Shown here one piece after another: positions 45,939 to 54,237 of a stretch of 64,000 nt of DNA (positions within the stretch are counted from its first letter, which is position 1; each line of letters begins with the position of its first letter). Below the pieces are notes generated by a model that was not told the DNA's origin, searched no databases, and saw nothing but the letters and a program-made list of their open reading frames with translations. The DNA comes from Pirellulaceae bacterium. GTDB taxonomy: Bacteria; Planctomycetota; Planctomycetia; Pirellulales; Pirellulaceae. A program made the position numbers and the translations under genes. The stretch spans positions 1,093,501-1,157,500 of the forward strand of contig BPJV01000001.1 in the NCBI GenBank assembly GCA_026004795.1, written 5' to 3'.

Positions 45939-46745
45939 ATGGCTACCATTATTGCCCATACTGCGGTCGTCGACCCGCGCGCCGAATTGGATGAGGATGT
46001 GCGGGTAGGTCACCATTGCGTCATTGGACCGCATGTCCGCATCGGTCGAGGCACGCGGTTGGAGAACAATGTCACCCTGACCGGGCACACGACCATCGGA
46101 CGCAACAATCATCTGTTTCCTGGGGTGGTTATTGGTGCCGAACCGCAGGATTTGAGCTATCAAGGTTCTCCCACCCAAGTGGTCATTGGCGATGAAAACG
46201 TTTTCCGAGAATCGGTGACGGTAAATCGTGCCACGGAGAAGGAAGATGGTATCACCTCCATCGGCAGCCAATGCTATTTCATGGCCTGCTCGCATGTGGC
46301 ACATGACTGTCGCGTGGGAGATCGGGTGATCATGGCGAACAATGTCATGCTCGGAGGGCACGTGCATGTCCATCATGATGCGACGCTCTCTGGAGGTTGT
46401 GCGGTGCATCACTTCGCATCGATCGGCTGTTTCAGCTTTGTCAGTGGTCTGTCGCGAGTGCTTCACGATGTTCCCCCCTTCATGTTGGTCGAAGGATTTC
46501 CCGCCCGTCCACGTACCGTCAACGTCGTTGCCTTGAAGCGGAAGAACTTCAGTCCGGAGTCGATCAAGGCGCTGATGGAAGCCTACCGGTTGCTGTACCG
46601 GTCACGAGTCGGAGTGCAGCACGCTCGGGAAATCCTGTTCAGCAACGGCCCTCATTTTCCGGAGCTGCAAACGTTGTTCGAGTTCATCGAGATGTCGCAA
46701 GGGGGGCGTCACGGACGTGGCCGCGACCGGAGGAAGGCAGCATGA
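45939..46745 (+). CDS. lpxA: Acyl-ACP-UDP-N-acetylglucosamine O-acyltransferase
   Basis: A 268-residue left-handed beta-helix acyltransferase, the first step of lipid A synthesis. Hexapeptide repeats run from residue 1 to about 190 (AELDEDVRVGHHCVIGPHVR, GRGTRLENNVTLTGHTTIGR). The catalytic His is in CSHVAHDCRVGDRVIMANNV, and the C-terminal helical domain starts at NVVALKRKNFSPESIKAL. Its TGA stop overlaps the ATG of the following dehydrogenase gene, so the two are coupled. lpxC lies 128 bases upstream. Confidence 0.95.
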   Translation: MATIIAHTAVVDPRAELDEDVRVGHHCVIGPHVRIGRGTRLENNVTLTGHTTIGRNNHLFPGVVIGAEPQDLSYQGSPTQVVIGDENVFRESVTVNRATEKEDGITSIGSQCYFMACSHVAHDCRVGDRVIMANNVMLGGHVHVHHDATLSGGCAVHHFASIGCFSFVSGLSRVLHDVPPFMLVEGFPARPRTVNVVALKRKNFSPESIKALMEAYRLLYRSRVGVQHAREILFSNGPHFPELQTLFEFIEMSQGGRHGRGRDRRKAA

Positions 46746-47842
46746 AACGCATTCGCTTGGCGGTTATCGGTGCCGGTCATCTAGGGCGCATCCATGCGCG
46801 ATTGGCTGCGGCCAATCCTCAGTTCGATCTGGTGGCGGTGGTCGATCCGTCCCCAGAGGCGCGTCGCACGGTGGCAAGCGAATTGGAGTGCACGACGGTG
46901 ACCGACTACCGGGAACTGTACGGAGCGGTGGACGCGGCGATCGTTGCCACGCCCACGCGTACCCACTACGAGGTGACCAGCTCCCTGTTGCGTGCTGGCG
47001 TGCATTGTCTGGTGGAAAAACCACTGGCCCATCGCGCTGACCAAGCGCATCGCCTGGTACAGATCGCTCGCAATCGCCATCGCGTGTTGCAGGTGGGGCA
47101 TGTGGAGCGCTTCAATCCCATGTGGTCCGCCGCTCAAGGACGCTTGGAGGCTCCCCAGTACGTAGAGGCCACACGATGTGGGCCGTTCAGTGGACGCAGT
47201 ACTGACATCGGTGTGGTGTTCGATCTCATGGTGCACGACCTTGATCTGATTCTGTCGGTCGAACAGAGTCCGATTGTGGGAATCTCCGCCAGTGGCTTGG
47301 CACTGCTGGGTAAACATGAGGATCTGGCCGAGGCCCGCCTTGAGTTCGCATCCGGCATGGTCGCCGTGCTCCGCGCCTCGCGCGTGGCGACTGCCGCCAC
47401 TCGCCGCATGCAGTGGTATTGCCACCAGGGATTCGTCGATATCGACTTCTCAGGAAACACGGTGCGTGTTGTGCGTCCCTCGGCAGCGATATGCAACGGG
47501 GAGTTGGACGTCGATCAACTGCCGGTCGACCAACGCATGCAGCTTAAGTCGACCCTCTTCGAGCATTATCTCCACCGCGAGGCGATTGCCGTCGAGCGAC
47601 GTAACGCCATCGTCGATGAGCAGCATGACTTCGCCGTTTCCATCGCTGCGGGAAGTCAACCGATTGTCACCGGTGACGCCGGCGCGCGCGCTGTCGAGGT
47701 CGCCGAACAGATTGTCGAGGCGATCGCCAGCCGCAACTGGCAATCGCACTGGCGGCGTCAAATGGCACCTGGTTCTCGTTCAGCGACGACCAAGGTGGGC
47801 CCCGCCTCCCCTACCACCTTTCCCACCCGCCGAGCTGGTTGA
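46742..47842 (+). CDS. Gfo/Idh/MocA-family dehydrogenase coupled to lpxA
   Basis: A 366-residue NAD(P)-dependent sugar dehydrogenase. It shows the N-terminal Rossmann motif RLAVIGAGHLGRIHARLAAA, VATPTRTHYEVTSSLLRAGV and VEKPLA with the conserved Lys. The second domain begins with VGHVERFNPMW. Its ATG overlaps the lpxA stop by four bases. In Acidithiobacillus and Leptospira a related enzyme (GnnA) encoded next to lpxA oxidises UDP-GlcNAc at C-3 for lipid A with diaminosugars. No GnnB-type transaminase gene lies in this window, so that role is only a hypothesis. The last 40 residues are a Ser/Thr/Pro-rich tail. Confidence 0.88.
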   Translation: MKRIRLAVIGAGHLGRIHARLAAANPQFDLVAVVDPSPEARRTVASELECTTVTDYRELYGAVDAAIVATPTRTHYEVTSSLLRAGVHCLVEKPLAHRADQAHRLVQIARNRHRVLQVGHVERFNPMWSAAQGRLEAPQYVEATRCGPFSGRSTDIGVVFDLMVHDLDLILSVEQSPIVGISASGLALLGKHEDLAEARLEFASGMVAVLRASRVATAATRRMQWYCHQGFVDIDFSGNTVRVVRPSAAICNGELDVDQLPVDQRMQLKSTLFEHYLHREAIAVERRNAIVDEQHDFAVSIAAGSQPIVTGDAGARAVEVAEQIVEAIASRNWQSHWRRQMAPGSRSATTKVGPASPTTFPTRRAG

Positions 47843-48093
47843 GCAGCGATGTGTTAATGCGGGCGACCGGCAGCATGCCGCTGGGCGCGCGACCCGGCTG
47901 GGACATCCGAACGACGGGAAGACGCGAACCGGTGCTCGTCCTCTTTGTGGCGGCTTTTCTTACGCTGGCGCCCTGGCAATGGGGGTAGGTTTTGAATACG
48001 AGCGAGACATGGTGTAGAATGCGCAGGCGCTGAGCGTCTTTTCCGCATGGTGACACTCTCGTTTCGAAGCCTACTGATCCGGAAGGTTAGGGC

Positions 48094-48783
48094 ATGGCAA
48101 AGCACGCTGGCCAACAGGCTACTAACCTGGCCTCATCCAATGCTGAAGTTGCAGCGCTCGTCCAGCGGCTGCGGCAGGGGGACCTCCAGGCATTGGGGGA
48201 GCTGTTTGATTATTACCAGGAGCCTCTTCTGCGGGCGATCGAGGCACGCATGCATTGGTCGCTGCCGGCGCGAATCGATCCCTTGGATATTCTGCAGGAC
48301 GCCTACATCGACGCGTCGCAGCGCTTGCCGCATTTTCTTTCCCGCCCTGACAGCTCCATCGCCATATGGTTGCGTTTAATCGTCCTGCAACGCCTGCAAT
48401 TGACGGTGCGCCATCATTTGATGACTGGCAAGCGAGATGCGCGACGCGAAGTGTCCATGCATCGACCTGAGCGGGCGGTTCGGTCGAGGACCTCCTCTCC
48501 AGAAGATTGGTTGTGCGATTCGCTGACCAGTCCTAGTCAAGCGGTGATGCGGGACGAGACGTCCGATCGACTGCGACGAATCTTGCGCCAGATGTCCCGG
48601 ACGGATTGTGAAATCCTAATGCTGCGACATTTCGAGCTCTTGAGCAATGAGGAGGCCGCCCAAGTGCTGGGCATCAGTCCGAAAGCCGCCAGCAACCGTT
48701 ACGTCCGAGCGCTGGAGAGACTGCGGCTGCGCATGGCCGCGGAGATGACTGCGGGGAGCACCGTGCTGCCAGATTCGCATTGA
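48094..48783 (+). CDS. ECF-type sigma factor preceding a Ser/Thr kinase
   Basis: A 229-residue sigma-70-family factor of the ECF kind. Region 2 is LRQGDLQALGELFDYYQEPL with IDPLDILQDAYIDASQRLPH; region 4 is QMSRTDCEILMLRHFELLSN with EEAAQVLGISPKAASNRYVR. The ATG is preceded by GGAAGG. The Ser/Thr kinase gene starts immediately after its stop codon. This ECF-kinase pairing is a common planctomycete arrangement in which the kinase may replace an anti-sigma factor as regulator. Confidence 0.9.
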   Translation: MAKHAGQQATNLASSNAEVAALVQRLRQGDLQALGELFDYYQEPLLRAIEARMHWSLPARIDPLDILQDAYIDASQRLPHFLSRPDSSIAIWLRLIVLQRLQLTVRHHLMTGKRDARREVSMHRPERAVRSRTSSPEDWLCDSLTSPSQAVMRDETSDRLRRILRQMSRTDCEILMLRHFELLSNEEAAQVLGISPKAASNRYVRALERLRLRMAAEMTAGSTVLPDSH

Positions 48784-51672
48784 ATGGAGGGGGGGATGGA
48801 TCGATCGCGTCGCATCGAGCAGTTGACCGATACGATTCGCCGCATGCTGCATGGGGACGGAGTCGACCGTGCGCTGTTGGCGCGTCAATTTCCCGAGTGT
48901 GCTGCCGACCTGGAGAGCTACATCGAGACGATTCAAGCCTTGGAGTCGCTACCAGTTGTTCCCCCGCGTCCTCACGTTCGTCCGGGATTGTTCGGTCGGA
49001 CGCATACCTTGGGGGGATTTACGCTGATCCGCGAATTGGGACGCGGTGGCATGGGGGTCGTCTACGAGGCGCATCAGCCCCAGTTGTCACGCCGCGTGGC
49101 GATGAAAGTGTTGCCCCCGCACCCGGAGCCAACTCCAGAGAATGTCCGTCGATTTCGGCGCGAAGCCACCGCGGCTGCTCGCCTCCACCATTCCAACATC
49201 GTACCGATCTTCGGGGCAGGAGAGGATGATGGAATTCATTACTGTGTGATGCAACTGATCGATGGTCACAGTTTGGACCGCCTCTTGCCATTGGTGCGAG
49301 AGCGGATCGAACTGGAATTACCCCAGTGCGTTTCTCCGACGGAGGGTTCCGGCGGTGTGACCGACCATTTTCCCTTGGCGGCCGCCGCTGAGATTCTCGT
49401 CAGTGGTTCCGTTCGCGCCGAGTGGGGCCTTGAACGAGACCCAACGGATCGTCCGCTCGTCGGTCGGCAGCCGATGGGGCTGGGGGCCGGCATGTCGCCG
49501 CAGGATTGGTCCGACACCTCACGTGGCTGGCGACGTATGGATACCAACAGTTTGCGGCGTAATTACATCCAGAACATCGCTCGCATCGGGGTTTGCGTCG
49601 CCGATGCCTTGCAGCATGCTCATCGCCACCGCGTGCTGCATCGTGACATCAAGCCGGGGAATATCATCCTCGATCGGGAAGGAAGGCCGTGGGTTGCTGA
49701 TTTCGGGCTCGCCAAGCTCGAATCGCAGGACGATCTGACGGCCTCGGGATGCCCTATCGGCACTTTGCGTTTTACTGCACCGGAGCAGTTGAGCGGGCAT
49801 TGCGATGTGCGTTCGGATGTCTATTCGTTGGGAGTGACCTTGTGCGAACTGCTCACCTTGCAGCCCTCCTTTGAAGCGTCCAATCGAGGAGAGATGGTCA
49901 AGCGGATTCTGGATGGGGTAGCCACACCTTACGTGGATTCCGATCCGGCCATTCCCACCGATCTCAAAGCGATCGTCAGAAAAGCGATGGCTGTGGAACC
50001 GAGTATGCGATATCAGACAGCCGGTCACCTGGCGGACGACCTGCGTCGTTACCTGCAAGGGTATTCGGTCCATGCGCGCGCGGCCGGATGGTTCACGCGT
50101 AGCCTCCGTTGGTGCCGCCGCCACCGGCGACAAAGCACCATGGCTGGTGTAGCTCTGGGAAGTTTGTTGGCCGTCGCCATAACAAGCTTTCTCGCGTTTC
50201 AACGAGAATCTCAACTGCGGCACCGATCCGAAGCGACCACGACGGTAGCCCTGGCTGCCTTGGACCGCGTCTTTGACAGCTACCTCCCAGATTGGTCCGA
50301 TACCTTTTCCGCCACGTTGCATGGTGCTGTCGGGGTGTCTCAACGCGACGCCGAACTACTCGAGGGGCTGCTGACCTTCTACGGAGAATTGGCGGAGGAG
50401 AACGACTACGAATCGGGGCGGGAGCCTGCCTTGCGTCGCGTGGCGGCCTGTCGGAAAGTAGGGATGATCTCCTACCGATTGGGAGACACCGACAAGGCGA
50501 AACTGTACTTGGGCAAGGCGTTGGCAGAATTGCAGCGATTGCACGGTCCCTTCGGTGCCTCGCCCCAATTGCGCTTTCAAACGGCGCTGGTTTACAACGA
50601 GTTGGGAGAGATTTATTGGAGTGCCAGGCAGATCGAAGAAGCCCACCAGTTTCACGAATCAGCACTGGCAGAGTTGAATCGCCTCGGCGTGACTTTCGGC
50701 AGCGTGAGTGCGGCAGCGGCGGAACAGCAATTCGAGTTCTGTCGAACCTTGTATTTCCTGGCCCGTCGTGGCCGCGGTCGCCTCGGCGGGGCTCCGTTAC
50801 GGCCGGTCATTGCCCGAGAGCAAGAACGGTATGACCTGGCAGTCCGCTCGCCCATGCGGAGTACCATGACGCGGCGAGCGATCGAGATGACCGAGAAGCT
50901 GGTCGCCCACTACCCGCATGACGACAATGCCAAACTTCTCTTGGCGCTCTGCTATCGCGCCACCAGTGATGGTTCGCTCGACGACACCGGTCAGGCGGTG
51001 CATCCCCAGTTGGAAACGGCTCTCGATATTCTTCGCGACCTTTACCATCGTGATCCTGATAATGGTGCCGTAGCCTTCGCTCTGTGCCGTACGCTGCAGT
51101 GGATCAACCTGTGGGGACCTATTTCTCAGGAACGCCGCGCCCGCATCGAGCAACAGTTGCTGGAGTCGGCGGCGATCGCTCAACGCTTGCGACGCGACCG
51201 GCCGAACGAGTGGATGTATTCGGCTGCAGAGGCAGAAGCTTACCTGTATCTAGCACGATGTGTGCACAAGTGCCATCTGCCCCATGACGCGCTCCACTAT
51301 ACCGAACAGGCCATTCAATTGACCCGCGAGTTGACGGAACGCTATCCCAACTGCGATGCTTTTGCCTACTGGTTGGGAGTAGAACAATCGCAACGAGGAC
51401 GGCTTCTTTGTGGCATGGATCGGGAGGCCGAGGCCTGCGCCGCTTTCGATGAAGCGATTCGTTGGCTGCAACGATGCGCGGAGCGAAGTCCGCATTGGCA
51501 GCACATCGTGTTGGCGGACATCAGCGAAGCGGCCGAGCACTGGGCGCAAGCCTTGACGGTGTTGGGGAACCACGAAGAGGCGCATCAGCGATGGCAGATG
51601 GCCCTCGCCGTTTCGCTCCGCCCCACAGACGTGGGCGTCGACCATTTGGCGGTGGAGGAACTCGGCGAGTGA
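48784..51672 (+). CDS. Membrane Ser/Thr protein kinase with TPR-like outer domain
   Basis: A 962-residue kinase (950 if it starts at ATG 48796, which has GGAGG close by). Residues about 80-425 are the kinase domain: LGRGGMGVVYEA, VAMKVL, the catalytic HRDIKPGNIILD near residue 285, VADFGLAKL near 304, and FTAPEQLSG. Between hinge and catalytic loop lies an insertion, making that segment about 100 residues rather than the usual 25. One transmembrane helix (MAGVALGSLLAVAITSFLAF) at about 452-472 is followed by about 480 residues of TPR-like helical repeats (ALVYNELGEIYWSARQIEEA). The upstream ECF sigma is its likely partner. Confidence 0.92.
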   Translation: MEGGMDRSRRIEQLTDTIRRMLHGDGVDRALLARQFPECAADLESYIETIQALESLPVVPPRPHVRPGLFGRTHTLGGFTLIRELGRGGMGVVYEAHQPQLSRRVAMKVLPPHPEPTPENVRRFRREATAAARLHHSNIVPIFGAGEDDGIHYCVMQLIDGHSLDRLLPLVRERIELELPQCVSPTEGSGGVTDHFPLAAAAEILVSGSVRAEWGLERDPTDRPLVGRQPMGLGAGMSPQDWSDTSRGWRRMDTNSLRRNYIQNIARIGVCVADALQHAHRHRVLHRDIKPGNIILDREGRPWVADFGLAKLESQDDLTASGCPIGTLRFTAPEQLSGHCDVRSDVYSLGVTLCELLTLQPSFEASNRGEMVKRILDGVATPYVDSDPAIPTDLKAIVRKAMAVEPSMRYQTAGHLADDLRRYLQGYSVHARAAGWFTRSLRWCRRHRRQSTMAGVALGSLLAVAITSFLAFQRESQLRHRSEATTTVALAALDRVFDSYLPDWSDTFSATLHGAVGVSQRDAELLEGLLTFYGELAEENDYESGREPALRRVAACRKVGMISYRLGDTDKAKLYLGKALAELQRLHGPFGASPQLRFQTALVYNELGEIYWSARQIEEAHQFHESALAELNRLGVTFGSVSAAAAEQQFEFCRTLYFLARRGRGRLGGAPLRPVIAREQERYDLAVRSPMRSTMTRRAIEMTEKLVAHYPHDDNAKLLLALCYRATSDGSLDDTGQAVHPQLETALDILRDLYHRDPDNGAVAFALCRTLQWINLWGPISQERRARIEQQLLESAAIAQRLRRDRPNEWMYSAAEAEAYLYLARCVHKCHLPHDALHYTEQAIQLTRELTERYPNCDAFAYWLGVEQSQRGRLLCGMDREAEACAAFDEAIRWLQRCAERSPHWQHIVLADISEAAEHWAQALTVLGNHEEAHQRWQMALAVSLRPTDVGVDHLAVEELGE

Positions 51673-51693
51673 CCGGATCGGCAAGCTGCCGGG

Positions 51694-53151
51694 TCACGTG
51701 GACGTGGAAGAGGCTTCGATGCCGTAGCGCTCCAGCAAACGATAGAGTTTACGGCGATGAATCCCCAGCATTTGAGCGGCTTTTGTCTTGTTGCCATTGC
51801 ATCGGTGCAAGATGTCCAACACATGGGCTCTGGCGACTTCATCGAGAGATCCCGCTGGCGCGGCCGCGCCAGGGCGCGCAGTCGCCATGTTCCTGAAGGC
51901 ATCGTCCTCGGTTGCCAACCTCTGGGGATCCTCCTCGAAACCGGCGGCAATATCTCGCGGCAAGTCGCGCAGTGTGATGTTCTTGCCCTCGGCCAATATC
52001 ATTCCGCGATGCAAGATATTGATCAGTTCGCGGACGTTTCCCGGCCACTGGTATGCATTCAGCGCAGCCCGAGCCGCCGGGGTGATGCTCCAGCCGGGAT
52101 CGAGGAAATGGTCGATCAGCAAGTCCACATCACCATTCCGTTCACGCAGCGGAGGCAAACGGATGGGCAATACGTTGACGCGATAGAACAAGTCCTGACG
52201 AAACCTCCCTGCTTGCACCTCGCGGTCCAAGTCGCGATTGGTTGCCGCGATGATCCTCACGTTGACCTTGCGCTCCTGATGGGAGCCGATGCGCCGCAAC
52301 GAACCATCCTCCAGCACGCGCAGCAATTTCGGCTGCAAGGCCAATGGCAACTCCCCCAGCTCATCGATGAACAGCGTACCGCCATCGGCCACTTCGAACA
52401 GGCCCGGTTTCTCGGCGGTCGCCCCTGTAAAAGCCCCCTGTTTATGGCCGAACAATTCGCTTTCTACCAGCTGTTCCGGAAGAGCGGCACAATTGACGGT
52501 GACCATCGGCATGTTCGCTAAGGCGCTTGCCGCCTGAATGGCTCGCGCCACCACCTCCTTGCCAGTACCGCTTTCCCCCAGGATCAACACCGGCTTGTCC
52601 GTGGGAGCGATCCGTTCAATCAACCGCTTCACCTCACGCATGGCTAGCGACTCACCGATCAACTGCGGCGTTTGGTGACTACGTGCCAGTAGCGTCTTCA
52701 GGTGCTCGTTCTCGCGCCGCAGTTTGGCACGGTCAGAGGCCAAATGGCAATGATGTTCCAATTCCCCGAGGGGACACGGTTTGGTCAAGTAATCGGTCGC
52801 CCCCAGTTTCATCGCCTGCACGGCGCTTTCGATGCTCCCCTGACCGGTGAGGATAATCACCTCCAGGTCCACCCCCGCATCGCGCAGTCGCTGAAGCAAT
52901 TCGATCCCCGACATGCCCGGCAAGTTCATGTCGAAAATGCCCACGTCGAATGATTGCTGTTCGCATTGGGCAATCGCCTCGGCGCCACTAGCCACGGCGA
53001 CCACGCGATGCCCTTTTTTCCGCATCCACCGAGCACTAGACTCCCGGAAGTCCGCATCGTCTTCGACAATCAACATGGAAATGGAGGTGGATCGATCCGC
53101 GGCGCTCATTAAAAGGTCGTCCCGTGGAGTGGATTTCACAGTGCTCAACAT
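51694..53151 (-). CDS. NtrC-family sigma54-dependent response regulator
   Basis: A 485-residue transcription activator. Residues about 25-140 are a receiver domain with phosphoacceptor Asp74 in DVGIFDMNLPGMSG and Lys124 in YLTKP. Residues about 160-390 are the AAA+ domain: Walker A GESGTGKE at 192-199, the sigma54-contacting loop GAFTGA at 239-244, TLFIDELGELPL as Walker B, and IRIIAATNRDL. The C-terminal Fis-type helix-turn-helix is NKTKAAQMLGIHRRKLYRLL. The start could be ATG 53151 or ATG 53109. No kinase is adjacent; the FHA-GAF histidine kinase at 22.7-24.4 kb is one candidate partner. It converges on the Ser/Thr kinase gene with 21 bases between. Confidence 0.93.
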   Translation of the reverse strand: MLSTVKSTPRDDLLMSAADRSTSISMLIVEDDADFRESSARWMRKKGHRVVAVASGAEAIAQCEQQSFDVGIFDMNLPGMSGIELLQRLRDAGVDLEVIILTGQGSIESAVQAMKLGATDYLTKPCPLGELEHHCHLASDRAKLRRENEHLKTLLARSHQTPQLIGESLAMREVKRLIERIAPTDKPVLILGESGTGKEVVARAIQAASALANMPMVTVNCAALPEQLVESELFGHKQGAFTGATAEKPGLFEVADGGTLFIDELGELPLALQPKLLRVLEDGSLRRIGSHQERKVNVRIIAATNRDLDREVQAGRFRQDLFYRVNVLPIRLPPLRERNGDVDLLIDHFLDPGWSITPAARAALNAYQWPGNVRELINILHRGMILAEGKNITLRDLPRDIAAGFEEDPQRLATEDDAFRNMATARPGAAAPAGSLDEVARAHVLDILHRCNGNKTKAAQMLGIHRRKLYRLLERYGIEASSTST

Positions 53152-53468
53152 CCCAGCACGCTCCCATTAAAACAAAAACTGCCCGGCGTGCATATTCGCA
53201 CAGGGCGCGCTTCGGCAAAACTATCGCCACCGCTCCCTGACGGTTGAAGATAGCCAAATCGCCCTACTTTCGTGCCGATGCGACTCAGGTTTCGCTGAGC
53301 TGATCTGCGGTGCAGACGGCGCGCCACCGCCCTATTGCTCGGTGCTGACAACACCTGGCTTGGGGGAAGCCTGTACGGGGGAGCCCTAGGAGTTTTACGT
53401 GGTTGCCTACTTCAGCGGCTCGGCGTTCTCTTTAGAATGATGGCCATCGCCGACGTCATGCGTCGCAC
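53152..53468. other. Intergenic stretch between the NtrC gene and tRNA-Arg
   Basis: About 320 bases with divergent neighbours. TAGAAT at 53433-53438, 31 bases before the tRNA, is a plausible -10 box for the tRNA promoter, with only a weak -35 (TTCAGC at 53411-53416, spacer 16). No gene is evident. Confidence 0.4.
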
Positions 53469-53542
53469 GCCCCCGTAGCTCAGCCGGATAGAGCATCGGA
53501 TTTCTAATCCGCAGGTCGCAGGTTCGAATCCTGCCGGGGGTA
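53469..53542 (+). tRNA. tRNA-Arg (anticodon TCT)
   Basis: A 74-base cloverleaf can be folded by eye. The acceptor arms GCCCCCG and CGGGGGT pair with a terminal G-T, the D-arm begins with GCTC, and the anticodon loop is TTTCTAA with TCT at positions 34-36. The T-arm is GCAGG-TTCGAAT-CCTGC. The outermost anticodon-stem pair is a T-C mismatch. No CCA is encoded. The tRNA marks the left edge of the putative mobile element. Confidence 0.9.
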
Positions 53543-53560
53543 CTCTTTTTCCGTCGCGAA

Positions 53561-53589
53561 CTCAGAGCGACACGCCAGTTAGCTCTGAG
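53561..53589. repeat. 8-bp inverted repeat just after the tRNA
   Basis: CTCAGAGC at 53561-53568 pairs perfectly with GCTCTGAG at 53582-53589 around a 13-base loop. It may be the tRNA terminator or part of an attachment site; GCGATTTT follows. Confidence 0.5.
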
Positions 53590-53811
53590 GGCGATTTTGC
53601 GGTGTCGCAGATGCCGCCCGTTATCCGCAGTGTCTGCAACACTTTGCGATGACTCTCGATTCGGAATGGGGCTCTCGGTTTTCTGTAGCGGAACGCGAAA
53701 TATCAGGGTTGCTTCCGTCTGACCGAAAAATGACGCTCGAACTCTCGCGCTCTCGGTTTAGAAACCCCTTGCTTGTTAGCAACCTGGTTGGGTTCGAGGG
53801 GCGAAGGCAAC

Positions 53812-54237
53812 CTACCGCGAACTCGCATTGGCGTTCTCGATATCGCGTTGTAACGCCGCCCACATCCGCCGTTGTTTGCGCCAGTCGAGCGTGGCAGCGA
53901 TCGGGCGAATGTCCGTTTCTTTGAGCACATCGCGGCCACGCTCGGTCCGCGGCAGGAACAAGATCTTCTCTTGGATGTCGGGAGCAAGGTTCAGAAGGAC
54001 CATGATCTGCGTCATACGTGCCGTTGTGATTCTCCCGAAGTCGGCGAGTTCCGACTGGTTGGCGATAACGCCGTCTCGGATAAGCTTCTCACAACGGATC
54101 GCCAGGGCCATAAGGCGGGCGATGCGAGGGACACGACCGGCCGGTACGTCCGATGCGACTCCATCGTGCAGCTGCTTGCGACCATGTTGTCTGCGGGCGA
54201 GGTGAAACTTGCGAGTGACCTTGAGTGATTCGTTCAT
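53812..54237 (-). CDS. Small HTH-like protein coupled to the recombinase
   Basis: A 141-residue basic protein whose ATG overlaps the TGA stop of the recombinase gene (ATGA). The middle has a helix-turn-helix-like stretch, NQSELADFGRITTARMTQIM, similar to ParB/KorB-type HTH patterns. The N-terminus is strongly basic (RKFHLARRQHGRKQ). Small proteins of this kind seem to follow serine recombinase genes in other element-like loci; a role as accessory or directionality factor is plausible but unproven. Confidence 0.75.
   Translation of the reverse strand: MNESLKVTRKFHLARRQHGRKQLHDGVASDVPAGRVPRIARLMALAIRCEKLIRDGVIANQSELADFGRITTARMTQIMVLLNLAPDIQEKILFLPRTERGRDVLKETDIRPIAATLDWRKQRRMWAALQRDIENANASSR

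Noticed and set aside
53469-53542. tRNA-Arg as the attachment site of the element
   Set aside because: I could not find a second copy of the tRNA 3' end at the right side of the element, and large serine recombinases usually do not use tRNA genes. Proximity may be chance.
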